Position numbers and translations under genes: made by a program
Shown: positions 7,436 through 16,412 of the stretch, in pieces
Layout: each line of letters begins with the position of its first letter
How positions within the stretch are numbered: the stretch's first letter is position 1
Notes under the pieces: model-generated
Databases searched by the model: none
What the model saw: only the letters and a program-made list of their open reading frames with translations
Told to the model about the DNA's origin: nothing
Assembly (NCBI GenBank): GCA_963707905.1
Contig: CAVPSA010000023.1
Coordinates: 1 to 64,000 of the forward strand
Source: DASXKD01 sp963707905
GTDB taxonomy: Bacteria > Actinomycetota > Actinomycetes > Streptosporangiales > Streptosporangiaceae
DNA length: 64,000 bases
Direction of reading: 5' to 3'

Positions 7436-9720
7436 CCGACCTGCCGCCTGACACCGGAGGGGCCGCACCAGATTTTGATGCAATACGCTCCCCGGTGCCC
7501 GCCGCCGCCCGAGGCGAGGAACCCGAACCCGGCAACCCCGCGGGCGGCAGCCCGCCTGGCGGCGCCGGGGCCGGTCTGACCCGGCTGCGTGCCGTGGCGG
7601 CCCGGCTCACGCGCCGGGGGCAGGCCGGCGCCGCGCGAGACGCCGGGGCACCTGCGGTGGAAGCAGCGGTACCCGAAGCGGACCATGACCGCGGGCAGCC
7701 CGCGGCAGCGCCGGCCGCCGAACCCTCCTCAACCGCGCCGGACCGCGATCCGGGGCCGGACACAACGGCGCCCGCCCCGCGAACCGCCGCGCCCGGCCAG
7801 GAACCCGATCCGGGGCCAGGCGGTGCGCCGGCCAGCGAACCCGTGCCGCCCGCACCCGGCCGTAATCCGTGGCTAACCGGCGCGGTACCGGGCCCGGGGA
7901 CCATGCCGCCCGCCCCGGAGTCGGAGCCAGAGCCGGGGCAGGCCGGGACGCCAGGAGCGATGCAGGCGCTGCCCGGAGCGGGGCCGATCACCGGGCCCGC
8001 AGCGCCGGAACCGCCCGGCGGCCGGCCGCGGTCCCCGAGACAGCCCGGCGGCATAGCCCAGCCCGGCGGCAGGCCCGAGCCCGGCGGCAGGCCCGAGCCC
8101 GGCGGCAGGCCCGAGCCCGGCGGCATGGCCCGGCTCGACGGCCTGAGCCGGCTCACCACGTCGGAGCGGGCCAGCGCCACGGCGGCCAGGTTCTCCGGCG
8201 GCTGGCCGTTCGGCCGGATCATCGGCCTTGGCGTTCTCATCGTCGGGCTGTTCTCGCTGCTCGCGATCGGGGTGGGCGGCACCGCGCTGGCCGACCTGAC
8301 GACCGCCCGCGACCGGGTGGTGAACACGCTCGACCCTGCCGCGTTTCACGGCTCGCAGCTGGAAGTCGAACTGCTGAACCAGGAGACCGGGGTGCGCGGC
8401 TACGCGCTCAGCGCGCAGCTACCGTTCCTGAAGCCGTACCACGACGGGCTGGCCGGGCAGCAGCAGGAGGTCACCAGGCTGCGGCAACTGCTGGCGGGCA
8501 TGCCCGCCGCCGAGGCCGATCTCAGCCAGGTGCTGCAGCGGGCCGCCGCCTGGCGGGCCAGCTACGCCGTGCCCACGATCAGCAAGGTGACCGTGTCGGG
8601 GAAACCGCAGGCGGGCCCTTCTGTCGACCAGGGCAAGGCGGCCTTCGACCGGACCCGGGCCGCGCTGGCCGGCCTGCAGAACAACCTCGCCGCGCAGCGG
8701 AGGCAAGCCGTCGCGACGCTGCACGACGCCGCCTCGGTGCTGGACGCGACCCTCATCGTCATCGCGGTCGTGCTGCTGGCCACCGTGCTTGTGCTGGGGT
8801 TCGGCCTGTGGCGGTCGGCGATCCTGCCGCTGCGCCGGCTCGCCGCGGACGCCCGGCAGGTGGCCGGGGGCGACTTCGAGCACCAGCTGGAACCGGGCGG
8901 ACCTGCTGAAATGCGGGCCGTGGGGCTTGACGTGAACCGGATGCGGGAGCGCATTCTGGCGGAACTGTCGGCGGTGCAGGCCGCGCACGCGACGCTGGAG
9001 GCCAGGACGGAGGATCTGCAGCGGTCCAACTCCGAACTGGAGCAGTTCGCCTACGTCGCCTCGCACGACCTCCAGGAACCGCTGCGCAAGGTGGCCAGCT
9101 TCTGCCAGTTGCTGCAGCGCCGCTACGCGGGCCGCCTGGACGCCAAGGCCGACGAGTACATCGAGCATGCGGTGGACGGCGCCAAGCGGATGCAGGCGCT
9201 GATCAACGACCTGCTCGCGTTCAGCCGGGTGGGCCGGACCGTGCAGCGCCGTGAGCAGGTGTCCTGCGCGGTGCTGGTCGCCCAGGCGTGGGCGAACCTC
9301 ACGGCCGACGTGCGGCGCACGCACGCGACCATCGAGGTCGGTGAACTGCCGGTGGTGCTCGGCGAGGTCTCGCTGCTGACCGCCGTGTTCCAGAACCTCA
9401 TCAACAACGCGCTGAAATTCCACGCGGCCGAGCCGCCCCGGGTCACCGTCTCGGCCCGCAGGGATGGGGACTTCTGGCTGTTCTCGTTCAGCGACAATGG
9501 AATCGGAATCGAGCCGGAATACGCCGAACGGATATTCGTAATCTTCCAGCGACTGCACGACAAAGCGACCTATCCGGGCACCGGAATAGGCCTGGCCATG
9601 GTAAGGAAGATCATCGAGTACCACGGCGGCCGGATCTGGCTCGACACGACTGCCACGGCCGGGGCCCGCTTCTGGTTCACCCTGCCAGCCTTCCCGGAGG
9701 ACGAACATGCCAGTGACTGA
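7432..9720 (+). CDS. CHASE3-HAMP sensor histidine kinase
   Basis: A 762-residue membrane kinase. The first 250 residues are disordered, rich in Pro, Gly and Ala, with an 18-base unit repeated three times (RPEPGG). A membrane segment lies at about 262-284, then a CHASE3-like periplasmic domain to about 430 (NQETGVRGYALS motif), a second membrane helix at about 437-460, and HAMP. The HisKA dimer helix has FAYVASHDLQEPLRK with His near 544. HATPase motifs (NLINNALKF, DNGIGIEPEYAERIF, GTGIGLAMVRKI) close the protein. The class is phytochrome-like and usually partners with Rcp1-type regulators, as the next gene is. Confidence 0.93.
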   Translation: MTDLPPDTGGAAPDFDAIRSPVPAAARGEEPEPGNPAGGSPPGGAGAGLTRLRAVAARLTRRGQAGAARDAGAPAVEAAVPEADHDRGQPAAAPAAEPSSTAPDRDPGPDTTAPAPRTAAPGQEPDPGPGGAPASEPVPPAPGRNPWLTGAVPGPGTMPPAPESEPEPGQAGTPGAMQALPGAGPITGPAAPEPPGGRPRSPRQPGGIAQPGGRPEPGGRPEPGGRPEPGGMARLDGLSRLTTSERASATAARFSGGWPFGRIIGLGVLIVGLFSLLAIGVGGTALADLTTARDRVVNTLDPAAFHGSQLEVELLNQETGVRGYALSAQLPFLKPYHDGLAGQQQEVTRLRQLLAGMPAAEADLSQVLQRAAAWRASYAVPTISKVTVSGKPQAGPSVDQGKAAFDRTRAALAGLQNNLAAQRRQAVATLHDAASVLDATLIVIAVVLLATVLVLGFGLWRSAILPLRRLAADARQVAGGDFEHQLEPGGPAEMRAVGLDVNRMRERILAELSAVQAAHATLEARTEDLQRSNSELEQFAYVASHDLQEPLRKVASFCQLLQRRYAGRLDAKADEYIEHAVDGAKRMQALINDLLAFSRVGRTVQRREQVSCAVLVAQAWANLTADVRRTHATIEVGELPVVLGEVSLLTAVFQNLINNALKFHAAEPPRVTVSARRDGDFWLFSFSDNGIGIEPEYAERIFVIFQRLHDKATYPGTGIGLAMVRKIIEYHGGRIWLDTTATAGARFWFTLPAFPEDEHASD
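8071..8124 (+). repeat. Three perfect 18-base tandem repeats
   Basis: The unit aggcccgagcccggcggc occurs at 8071-8088, 8089-8106 and 8107-8124 with no mismatch. It encodes RPEPGG repeats in the disordered N-terminal tail of the CHASE3 kinase. Copy number is likely to vary between strains. Confidence 0.95.
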
Positions 9721-10156
9721 CGGCGGCAGCACCAGGGCGGTCGATGTGCTGCTGGTCGAGGACGATCCTGGCGATGTGCTGATGACCAGGGAGGCGTTCG
9801 AGCACCACAAGATTCGCAACCAGTTGCACGTGGTCAACGACGGCGAGCAGGCATTGCAGTTCCTGCACCAGACCGGGGAGTACGCCAGCGCGCCGCGGCC
9901 GGGTCTCATCCTGCTCGACCTCAACCTGCCCCGCAGGGACGGCCTTGAAGTGCTCGCCGAACTGAAGGAAGACCCGAGGCTGCGGGTCATCCCGGTGGTG
10001 ATCCTGACCACGTCCCAGGCCGAAGAGGACATCCTGCGCAGCTACGCCCTGCACGCCAACGCGTATGTCAGCAAGCCGGTGGACTTCGAGCGGTTCATGG
10101 ACGTGATCAGGCAGATCGACAACTTCTTCATCACCGTGGTGGAACTGCCCCGCTGA
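9707..10156 (+). CDS. Rcp1-like single-domain response regulator
   Basis: A 149-residue stand-alone receiver with no output domain. The acidic pocket is VLLVEDDPGD, the phosphoacceptor lies in LILLDLNLPRRDG, the conserved Thr/Ser switch is in VVILTTSQ and the Lys in YVSKPVD. It overlaps the kinase gene by 14 nt. Such regulators relay phosphate from CHASE3/phytochrome-type kinases. Together with the upstream REC-PP2C phosphatase it forms a three-gene phosphorelay. It could act as a phosphate sink or feed the receiver of the phosphatase. Confidence 0.92.
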   Translation: MPVTDGGSTRAVDVLLVEDDPGDVLMTREAFEHHKIRNQLHVVNDGEQALQFLHQTGEYASAPRPGLILLDLNLPRRDGLEVLAELKEDPRLRVIPVVILTTSQAEEDILRSYALHANAYVSKPVDFERFMDVIRQIDNFFITVVELPR

Positions 10157-10191
10157 CCAGCCCGGGTTCCGTGGCTGGCCAGCAGGGCGGT

Positions 10192-10216
10192 GGATGCCCG
10201 GAGCGTTTGGGGGTAG
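10192..10216 (+). promoter_or_regulatory. Candidate SigB/SigF-type promoter, possibly leaderless
   Basis: GGAT at 10192-10195, 15 bases, then GGGTAG at 10211-10216. This fits the GNNT-N14-16-GGGTA pattern used by Streptomyces SigB and mycobacterial SigF. The phospholipase D start codon lies only 9 bases past the -10 element, which would give a leaderless message. Confidence 0.45.
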
Positions 10217-10225
10217 CGCCCGGAC

Positions 10226-11824
10226 ATGCATCTCGATGACTGGTTCCTGACCGCGGCGGAGCGGGGCAACCCGGCGACGCGGCTGGACAGCAGGCACCCG
10301 GACGGGGCGGCCTGGACCACGGGCAACGAGGTGCGCCCGCTGATCCACGGCAAGCCCTACTTCGCCGAACTGCTGTCCCGGGTCCACGAGCTGCGGGCCG
10401 GTGACCTGCTGCTGTTCACCGACTGGCGCGGGGACCCCGACGAATGGCTGGCGGACGCGGGCCCGGAGGTGTCGGCCGCGTTCTGCGCGGCGGCCCGGCG
10501 CGGCGCGACGGTCCGTGGCCTGGTCTGGCGCTCTCACCTGGACAAACTCCAGTTCAGCGGGCAGGAGAACAGGCACCTGGGCGAGGAGGTCGACGACGCC
10601 GGCGGCCAGTGCCTGCTGGACATGCGGGTGCGCCCGGGCGGCTCGCACCACATGAAGCTCGTGGTGCTGCGGCACGCCGGCCGCCCGGACCGGGACGTGG
10701 CCTTCGCCGGCGGCATCGACCTGTGCCACGGCCGGCGCGACGACGCGGCGCACCACGGTGACCCGCAGCGCCAGCCGATGGCCGCGGTGTACGGTGACCG
10801 TCCGCCGTGGCACGACGTCCAGTTGATGATCTCCGGACCCGCGGTCGGTGACCTGGAGACCGTGTTCAGGGAACGCTGGGAGGACCCGGCCCCGCTCACC
10901 CGCAACCCGCTGGCCCGGATCCACGACTTGTTCGACCACGTCGATGACAGTGCCCGGCGGCTCCCGCAGCAGCAGCCTGATCCGCCCAGGTGTGGCCATC
11001 ACGCGGTCCAGGTGCTGCGCACCTACCCCTGCCGGCGGCGCGGCTACAGCTTCGCGCCGCACGGGGAGCGCAGCATCGCCCGCGCCTATCTCAAGGTGCT
11101 GCCGCGCGCCCGGTCCCTGATCTACCTGGAAGACCAGTACCTGTGGTCCACCATGGTCGCGGACGTGCTGGCCCGGGCCCTGGCCGGCAACCCGGCGCTG
11201 CACCTCATCGCTGTCCTGCCCGCCTTCCCTGACCAGGACGGCAAGCTGTCGATGCCGCCGAACCTGCTCGGCCGGGCTGCCGCGCTTGCGACGCTGCGCG
11301 CGGCCGGGGGGGACCGGGTGGCCGTGTACAGCCCGGAGAACGAAGCGGGCGTTCCGATCTACGTGCACGCCAAGGTGTGCGTGGTCGACGACACCTGGGC
11401 CATCGTCGGGTCGGACAACTTCAACCGGCGTTCGTGGACCCACGACTCCGAGCTGAGCTGTGCGGTCATCGACGAGGCGGGGGCACCGGGCGGCGCGGCG
11501 ACGCCCGCCGCGGCGACGCCCGTCGCGGCCGGGCCGTACCCGCGGGCGCTGCGCGCCGCGCTGGCCCGCGAGCATCTCGGTGCCGCGGCCGGGGGCGCGG
11601 CGGACACCGGGGAAGATATCTTCGCCGCATTCCGGCGGGCCGCGCAGGCCCTCGACGCCTGGCACGCAGCCGGGCGGCGCGGGCCACGGCCCCCGGGGCA
11701 GCTGCGCAGCTACCCGGCCCCACAGCTGTCGGCCTGGACCCGGGCCTGGGCGTCCGTACCGTATCGGCTGATCTACGACCCCGACGGGCGGCCGCTGTCC
11801 TGGCGCCGCGCGGGCAGGTTCTGA
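10226..11824 (+). CDS. Phospholipase D-like (HKD) family protein
   Basis: A 532-residue cytosolic protein with two PLD half-sites. The second is canonical: HAKVCVVDDTWAIVGSDNFNRRSW near residues 380-403 gives HxKxxxxD and the GS/GN-like SDNFN motif. The first (HHMKLVVLRH, then AFAGGIDL) keeps His and Lys but has Arg where the Asp is expected, as in related bacterial PLDs with a VVRH pattern. There is no signal peptide, so an intracellular phosphodiesterase or lipid/nucleic-acid role is possible. The start has no Shine-Dalgarno sequence, consistent with a leaderless transcript. It is not clearly in the upstream operon. Confidence 0.88.
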   Translation: MHLDDWFLTAAERGNPATRLDSRHPDGAAWTTGNEVRPLIHGKPYFAELLSRVHELRAGDLLLFTDWRGDPDEWLADAGPEVSAAFCAAARRGATVRGLVWRSHLDKLQFSGQENRHLGEEVDDAGGQCLLDMRVRPGGSHHMKLVVLRHAGRPDRDVAFAGGIDLCHGRRDDAAHHGDPQRQPMAAVYGDRPPWHDVQLMISGPAVGDLETVFRERWEDPAPLTRNPLARIHDLFDHVDDSARRLPQQQPDPPRCGHHAVQVLRTYPCRRRGYSFAPHGERSIARAYLKVLPRARSLIYLEDQYLWSTMVADVLARALAGNPALHLIAVLPAFPDQDGKLSMPPNLLGRAAALATLRAAGGDRVAVYSPENEAGVPIYVHAKVCVVDDTWAIVGSDNFNRRSWTHDSELSCAVIDEAGAPGGAATPAAATPVAAGPYPRALRAALAREHLGAAAGGAADTGEDIFAAFRRAAQALDAWHAAGRRGPRPPGQLRSYPAPQLSAWTRAWASVPYRLIYDPDGRPLSWRRAGRF

Positions 11825-11956
11825 GCGGGGCGAGGCCCGGCCACGCGGCCCTGGTCGGCGCCGGGCCAGCGCGGTGGTGATGGCCCCGCCCGCGTTTGGA
11901 TGCGCTGGCTGGGGGCAGTCGGTTGCGTTACCAACCCCGTCAACAGGAGGGTTCCC

Positions 11957-12661
11957 ATGTCAGCCGGAGCGATCGTGGCCATTATCGTGGTCGTTGTCGT
12001 GGTGCTCCTGGTCATCGGAGCGATGTCTGCCGCGCGCCGCCGCAAGCTCCAGCAGCGTTTCGGCCCGGAGTACGACCGCGTGGTCGGCGAGACGCAGAGC
12101 CACCGCAAGGCCAATGCCGAACTCGCCGAGCGCGAACGGCGGGTCCGCAGTCTCGACATCCATCCCCTGGACGAGACGGCCCGGGTCAAGTACGCGGGGG
12201 AGTGGACGGCCATCCAGGAGCGGTTCGTGGACCAGCCGGAACAGGCGGTCGCCCAGGCCGGGATGCTCGTCACTTCCGTGATGAAGGACCGGGGCTACCC
12301 GACCGAGGACTACGAGCAGATCCTCGCGGACCTTTCGGTGGAGCACGCGAACACGCTGGACCACTACCGTCAGGCGCACCAGGTCAGCCTGCAGGCCGAG
12401 GAGGGCACCGCCGCCACCGAGGACCTGCGCCTGGCCATGCTGCATTACCGGGCGCTGTTCGGTGACCTGCTCGGCCAGCCGGCCGCAGCAGGGACCGCGC
12501 CCGCGACGCCGGCCGCGCCTGAGGGCGGGAATCAGCCCCCGGTGCACCCGGCCGTCCCGGCGGCGGAAGCCGGGGCCGCACCCGGGCCTGGCACTGATTC
12601 AGCTGCCGTCGCAGACGCCGGGCCCGTCGTGCCTGCGCCCCGGACCGGGCCGCCCCGCTAA
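11957..12661 (+). CDS. Membrane-anchored hypothetical protein
   Basis: I do not recognise a named domain. The start at 11957 has a strong caggagg six bases upstream. Residues 5-24 form one membrane helix (IVAIIVVVVVVLLVIGAM) followed by a positively charged stop (AARRRKLQQRFG), so the protein faces the cytoplasm. Residues about 30-175 are helical and charged, with PEYDRVVGE and ERRVRSLDIHPL, a pattern seen in many actinobacterial proteins of unknown role. The last 65 residues are disordered and Pro/Ala-rich. It stands alone between the phospholipase and a convergent MEDS gene. Confidence 0.8.
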   Translation: MSAGAIVAIIVVVVVVLLVIGAMSAARRRKLQQRFGPEYDRVVGETQSHRKANAELAERERRVRSLDIHPLDETARVKYAGEWTAIQERFVDQPEQAVAQAGMLVTSVMKDRGYPTEDYEQILADLSVEHANTLDHYRQAHQVSLQAEEGTAATEDLRLAMLHYRALFGDLLGQPAAAGTAPATPAAPEGGNQPPVHPAVPAAEAGAAPGPGTDSAAVADAGPVVPAPRTGPPR

Positions 12662-12695
12662 GCGGGAGCCCCACCAGCCCACCAGCCCACCAGCC

Positions 12696-12725
12696 GCCCG
12701 CCGGGCCCCCGACCGCCCGGCGGGC
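12696..12725. terminator. Bidirectional hairpin terminator
   Basis: Perfect 11-base arms (gcccgccgggc at 12696-12706 and gcccggcgggc at 12715-12725) with an 8-base loop lie between two convergent genes. There is no T-tract, as is usual in this group. Confidence 0.7.
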
Positions 12726-12743
12726 CTCCCGGGCCTCGTGGGC

Positions 12744-13742
12744 TCAGTCACCCTCGCGGCGCATGTGCAGGCGGATGACGGTCCCCCCGGCCTGGCTGGT
12801 CCTGATCTCCACGAGGTCGCAAACCTGGTTGACCACCCACAGGCCGTGGCCGGAGTCCTCGGGAGAGTGGCGCTGCCGCCCGGCGAGCGGGTCGGCGATC
12901 CAGCCCTGGTCCTGCACCTGACAGATGATCTCGTCACCGGTGTGCCAGACCCAGAACGTGCCGCCCGCGCTGGTGTGGCGCAGGGTGTTCGCGGTGATCT
13001 CGCCGACCGCGATCACCAGGTTGGTGATCTGGTCGGCGGCCATGCCGAGCGCGGCACCGTGGCTGGCCACCAGGTCGCGAACCTGCCGCAGGCTGGTTTC
13101 GTAGCTGAGGGTCCGGGCGTCCGCGGGCGGCGATGGCAGCGGGTCGTCGCACTCGGCGGGCACCACGCCCCGCCCGGTATAGCTGGTGGCGGGCTGGGTC
13201 CGGTTGCCCTGCATGATCGCCGGGTGGGTGCGCTGCACCCCGCCGACCACCGATGTGCCGAGGCCGCGGACGTCGTAGGGGCACATGATGCTGACCGCCG
13301 CCGTGGCGAAGGCCAGGTTGAGTAGTGCCTCGTGCCTGATGGCCTCGCACAGTTCCGCGGCCGATCGTCCCGGCCAGATCGACTCGCCGATGTAGCGGAC
13401 CCGCTGCCCGGGATGGTCCTCGAGGAAGGCGTACAGTTCCGGGATCAGCCGGGCCGGGTTGCGGCCCGTCTCCGCCATGGCGCCGTAGCGCAGCAGCGGT
13501 GACTCGGCGCCGAGGCGCTCGCGCAGGAGCGCGGCCTGGCGGCCCGGAACCGCCACGAACACCGGTTCGGCATTGCGGAGGCCGGCCTGGGCAAAGGTGG
13601 ACAGACAGGACAGGTAGTCGGACTCGTCGTTATAGAGATACGCAAGATGACTCAGGCCGTCGTTGCTCACGGCCGGGCCCGCTGTCGCACCGCCAGGCGC
13701 GCCCTGGTTGGCCATGCCTCTCGCGTGCCCGAACAGCGTCAT
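12744..13742 (-). CDS. MEDS-HATPase anti-sigma regulatory kinase (RsbA/RsbW-like)
   Basis: The N-terminal half is a MEDS sensory domain (LAYLYNDESDYLSCLSTFAQAGL, then RYGAMAETGRNPARLIPELYAF and ALLNLAF). The C-terminal half is a GHKL ATPase of the RsbW/SpoIIAB kind: LVIAVGEITANTLRHT supplies the N-box and DSGHGLWVVNQVCDLVEI the ATP-lid region. Such proteins are thought to hold a sigma factor or phosphorylate STAS antagonists in response to a small ligand. It is divergent from a STAS gene, the expected substrate. A close paralogue lies at 25801-26718. The ORF opens at 13742; a later start is possible. Confidence 0.9.
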   Translation of the reverse strand: MTLFGHARGMANQGAPGGATAGPAVSNDGLSHLAYLYNDESDYLSCLSTFAQAGLRNAEPVFVAVPGRQAALLRERLGAESPLLRYGAMAETGRNPARLIPELYAFLEDHPGQRVRYIGESIWPGRSAAELCEAIRHEALLNLAFATAAVSIMCPYDVRGLGTSVVGGVQRTHPAIMQGNRTQPATSYTGRGVVPAECDDPLPSPPADARTLSYETSLRQVRDLVASHGAALGMAADQITNLVIAVGEITANTLRHTSAGGTFWVWHTGDEIICQVQDQGWIADPLAGRQRHSPEDSGHGLWVVNQVCDLVEIRTSQAGGTVIRLHMRREGD

Positions 13743-13961
13743 GCCCGGCTCCGCACCTCCCAGGTGTCTGAGCGCAGGTCAGCGCGCACGGCCGGGCAAC
13801 CCCCGACAGACAAAACTGCCTCCTCACGGCGCACAGCGGTACGCCTTTGCCCTACGCTGCTTCCCCCGCACTCGCCGATCATGCAATCAGCTTCCACGGC
13901 GGGACCTGAATGAGATTACGATGAGGCCGTCGTCACCTGTCGTGAGCTGTTCTTCCCGGGG

Positions 13962-14345
13962 GTGTGGGTGGAAGGGATCCGGATCTCGTCACAGCGGCGG
14001 GACGGGTTCGCGGTCGTCGCGGTCAGCGGCGAACTCGACATCGTGACGAGCCGCCGGTTCGACGAGTTCCTGGCGGAGGTGCGCCGGGACGACGACCACA
14101 TCATCCTCGACCTGAGCGCCGTGGACTTCATGGACACCGGCTCGCTGGCGGTGATCGTCGGTCACTGGAAGCAGGTGACGGCGGCCGGCGGGACGCTGGC
14201 GCTCGCGGGCGCGCGGTACCGCTACACCAAGACCCTCTGGATCACCGGGCTCGCCGACCGGCTGCCGCTCTACGAAACCGTGGATGCCGCGGTCGCCGCG
14301 GGCCGGGCCGGGACCGGCGGGACGGCCGCGGCCAGCCAGTCCTGA
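13962..14345 (+). CDS. STAS-domain anti-sigma factor antagonist with atypical phosphosite
   Basis: A 127-residue SpoIIAA/BldG-type STAS protein (GFAVVAVSGELDIVTSRRFDEFL, then HIILDLSAVDFMDTGSLAVIVGHW). In SpoIIAA the phosphorylated Ser follows DS in a D-S-S-G-L motif; here the sequence is D-T-G-S-L, so the usual acceptor position is Gly and the Ser is shifted by one. It may be phosphorylated on Thr or the shifted Ser, or be a constitutive form. The start is a GTG with a weak G-rich site. The gene faces away from the MEDS kinase and is followed by a PP2C phosphatase, a complete partner-switch set. Confidence 0.9.
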   Translation: MWVEGIRISSQRRDGFAVVAVSGELDIVTSRRFDEFLAEVRRDDDHIILDLSAVDFMDTGSLAVIVGHWKQVTAAGGTLALAGARYRYTKTLWITGLADRLPLYETVDAAVAAGRAGTGGTAAASQS

Positions 14346-14472
14346 TCGGGGGACGAACCTGACCAGCGTGTTCAACAAGGTCGCCAACGCTGTCTGACGG
14401 GTATCTCCGGCCTACCGGCCGGTTAGGCTGAGTCCCTGGACCGGAAAGCCAGGGATGCGGAGATTTGGGGCA

Positions 14473-16356
14473 ATGCAGCAGTCGCTGCGCCGTCAGGGCG
14501 CTGGCAGTGAGGTCGCCGGCCTCAAGGCCCGGTACGGCGCGCTCCGGCAGGCCGCCGCGCTGCCCGGGGCTGACCCAGCGACCCTGCTGGAGGCCGCGCT
14601 TGCCGAACTGGACGCCGCGGTCGCCGCGCTGACCCCGGACGGCGACACGGACGAGCACGGCGACGGCGGCCAGGGCTCATCGGCCGCCTCGCACGCGGAA
14701 CGCAGGCTGCTGCACGCCGTCTTCCAGCAGGCGCCGGTGCCGTTGTTCCTGCTCGGCGGCGACGGCATGATCCGGCGGGTCAACGCGGCAGCGGGCGACC
14801 TGCTCGGCTCGGGCCCCGGGTACGCGACCGGCAAGGCCTTCACGGCCTTCATCGGCCTGCCGTCCCGTGCCGCCGCCGCGACGCACTTCGCCGCCGCGGC
14901 CCGCAAGGGCGAGACCAGGCGGTTCCGCTGCGGGCTGCTCACCGCCACGGGGGCCGTGGACCACGCACTGGCCGTGCATCCGGTCAGCGCCCAGGGAACC
15001 GCGGCCCATCTCGTGGTGGCGGTGACCAGCGCCGAGCCCGCCCCGGCCGGCCGCCGCGGAAAACCGCGAGGCGAGCCCGCCGCGGAGGCCGTCCAGGCGA
15101 TGGCCCGCCGCCTGGACCTGGTGATGGCCGCTACCCGGATCCTGCTGGAGAACATCACCTACAGCGAGCCGGTGGCGATGCAGCGGTACGCCCGGCTGCT
15201 TGCCCGGGAACTGGCCGCCTGGGTCATCGTGGATGTCGAGGGCGGCCAGCGGCTGCGGCGGCAGCACGTGAGCGGGCCCGAGGACCAGCGGTCCGAGAAG
15301 CTGGCCAACGCCGTGGCGGCGGTGGATCCCACACCGGAGTCCGGCCCGTGCCAGGTGCACGAGTCGGGCAGCACGCTGCTCATCGCGCATGCCGAGGACA
15401 CGAGCGCGCTCGGCGACGGGCCGGACGGCATCCCGCTGCTCATGCTGCTCGGTGCCACCTCGGTGCTCTCGGTCCCGCTGAGCGACGGCGAACATGCCTA
15501 CGGGGTGCTGACCCTGGCCCGCTGGGCCGGCCACCCGCACTTCGAGATCGCCGACGTGGGCCTGGTGGAGGAACTGGGGGAGCAACTCGCCCTGGCGATC
15601 AGGGTGGACCGCATGTTCCGGCACCGGGTCGACATCGCGGACGCGCTGCAGACCAGCCTGCGGCCCAGGCAGGTGCGGCAGATCCCCGGCACCGAGATCG
15701 CGGGCGCGTACGTGGCCGCCACGATGGCCGCCGAGGCTGGCGGTGACTTCTACGACGTGTACCCGTCCCGGGACGGATGGGGCGTGGCGATCGGCGACGT
15801 GTGCGGCACGGGCCCGGACACCGCCGCGGTGACCGCCGCGGCGCGGCACGCGATCCGGGCGCTGGCGCACCTGGACTCCGATCCGACGGTGGTGCTGCGC
15901 AGCATCAACGACATCATGCTGACCGAGGATTTCGGTGGCCGGTTCGTCACCGCCGACGCCGGGCAGCTGAGCTGGCGGGAGGGGCGCCTGCACCTGTCCC
16001 TGTCCAGTGCCGGCCACCCCGGCCCCGTGCTGCTGCGGCCCGACGGCCGCACCCAGGTGCTGAACGGGGGAGGCTTGCCGCTCGGCATCTTCCCTGACGC
16101 CGAGCCGGCCTCCCAGGAGGTCGATCTGGAGACCGGTGACCTGGTCTTCTTTTACACCGACGGGCTGACCAGCGCGTGCGGCCCTGACCTGGTCCAGTTC
16201 GAGGAGCGGCTCACCGACGAGCTGGCGGCACTGGCCGGCGAACCGCCCGCGGTGCTGGTGTCCCGGGTCCGTGACGTGGTTCTTGAGCTGTGCCGGGGCG
16301 AGTTGCGCGACGACGTGACGATGCTCGCGCTCCGGGTAGGCGAACCACCGGGCTAA
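14473..16356 (+). CDS. PAS-GAF-PP2C serine phosphatase
   Basis: An RsbP/RsbU-type phosphatase of about 627 residues. A PAS domain (LLHAVFQQAPVPLFLLGGDGMIRRVNAAAGDLLG) at about 75-185 is followed by GAF at about 200-370 and a PP2C/SpoIIE domain at about 395-625 with GGDFYDVYPS, GDVCGTGPDTA, YTDGLTSACG and DDVTMLALRV. I prefer the ATG at 14473 because ggag sits 10 bases upstream; an ATG at 14455 is the alternative. It lies 127 bases after the STAS gene, its probable substrate, and opposite a metabolic operon. Confidence 0.9.
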   Translation: MQQSLRRQGAGSEVAGLKARYGALRQAAALPGADPATLLEAALAELDAAVAALTPDGDTDEHGDGGQGSSAASHAERRLLHAVFQQAPVPLFLLGGDGMIRRVNAAAGDLLGSGPGYATGKAFTAFIGLPSRAAAATHFAAAARKGETRRFRCGLLTATGAVDHALAVHPVSAQGTAAHLVVAVTSAEPAPAGRRGKPRGEPAAEAVQAMARRLDLVMAATRILLENITYSEPVAMQRYARLLARELAAWVIVDVEGGQRLRRQHVSGPEDQRSEKLANAVAAVDPTPESGPCQVHESGSTLLIAHAEDTSALGDGPDGIPLLMLLGATSVLSVPLSDGEHAYGVLTLARWAGHPHFEIADVGLVEELGEQLALAIRVDRMFRHRVDIADALQTSLRPRQVRQIPGTEIAGAYVAATMAAEAGGDFYDVYPSRDGWGVAIGDVCGTGPDTAAVTAAARHAIRALAHLDSDPTVVLRSINDIMLTEDFGGRFVTADAGQLSWREGRLHLSLSSAGHPGPVLLRPDGRTQVLNGGGLPLGIFPDAEPASQEVDLETGDLVFFYTDGLTSACGPDLVQFEERLTDELAALAGEPPAVLVSRVRDVVLELCRGELRDDVTMLALRVGEPPG

Positions 16357-16412
16357 CCGATACCAGGACAGCCCGGTCCCGGTCCGCACGGGATCGGCCC
16401 GGGGGCAATGCG

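Noticed and set aside
9677..11665. A long minus-strand frame over phospholipase D
   Set aside because: Composition is Arg/Gly/Val-rich with no motif, and the sense strand encodes a clear PLD.
14399..14404. GGGTAT upstream of the PAS-GAF-PP2C gene as a SigB promoter
   Set aside because: No GNNT lies 14-16 bases upstream, so the -35 is missing.
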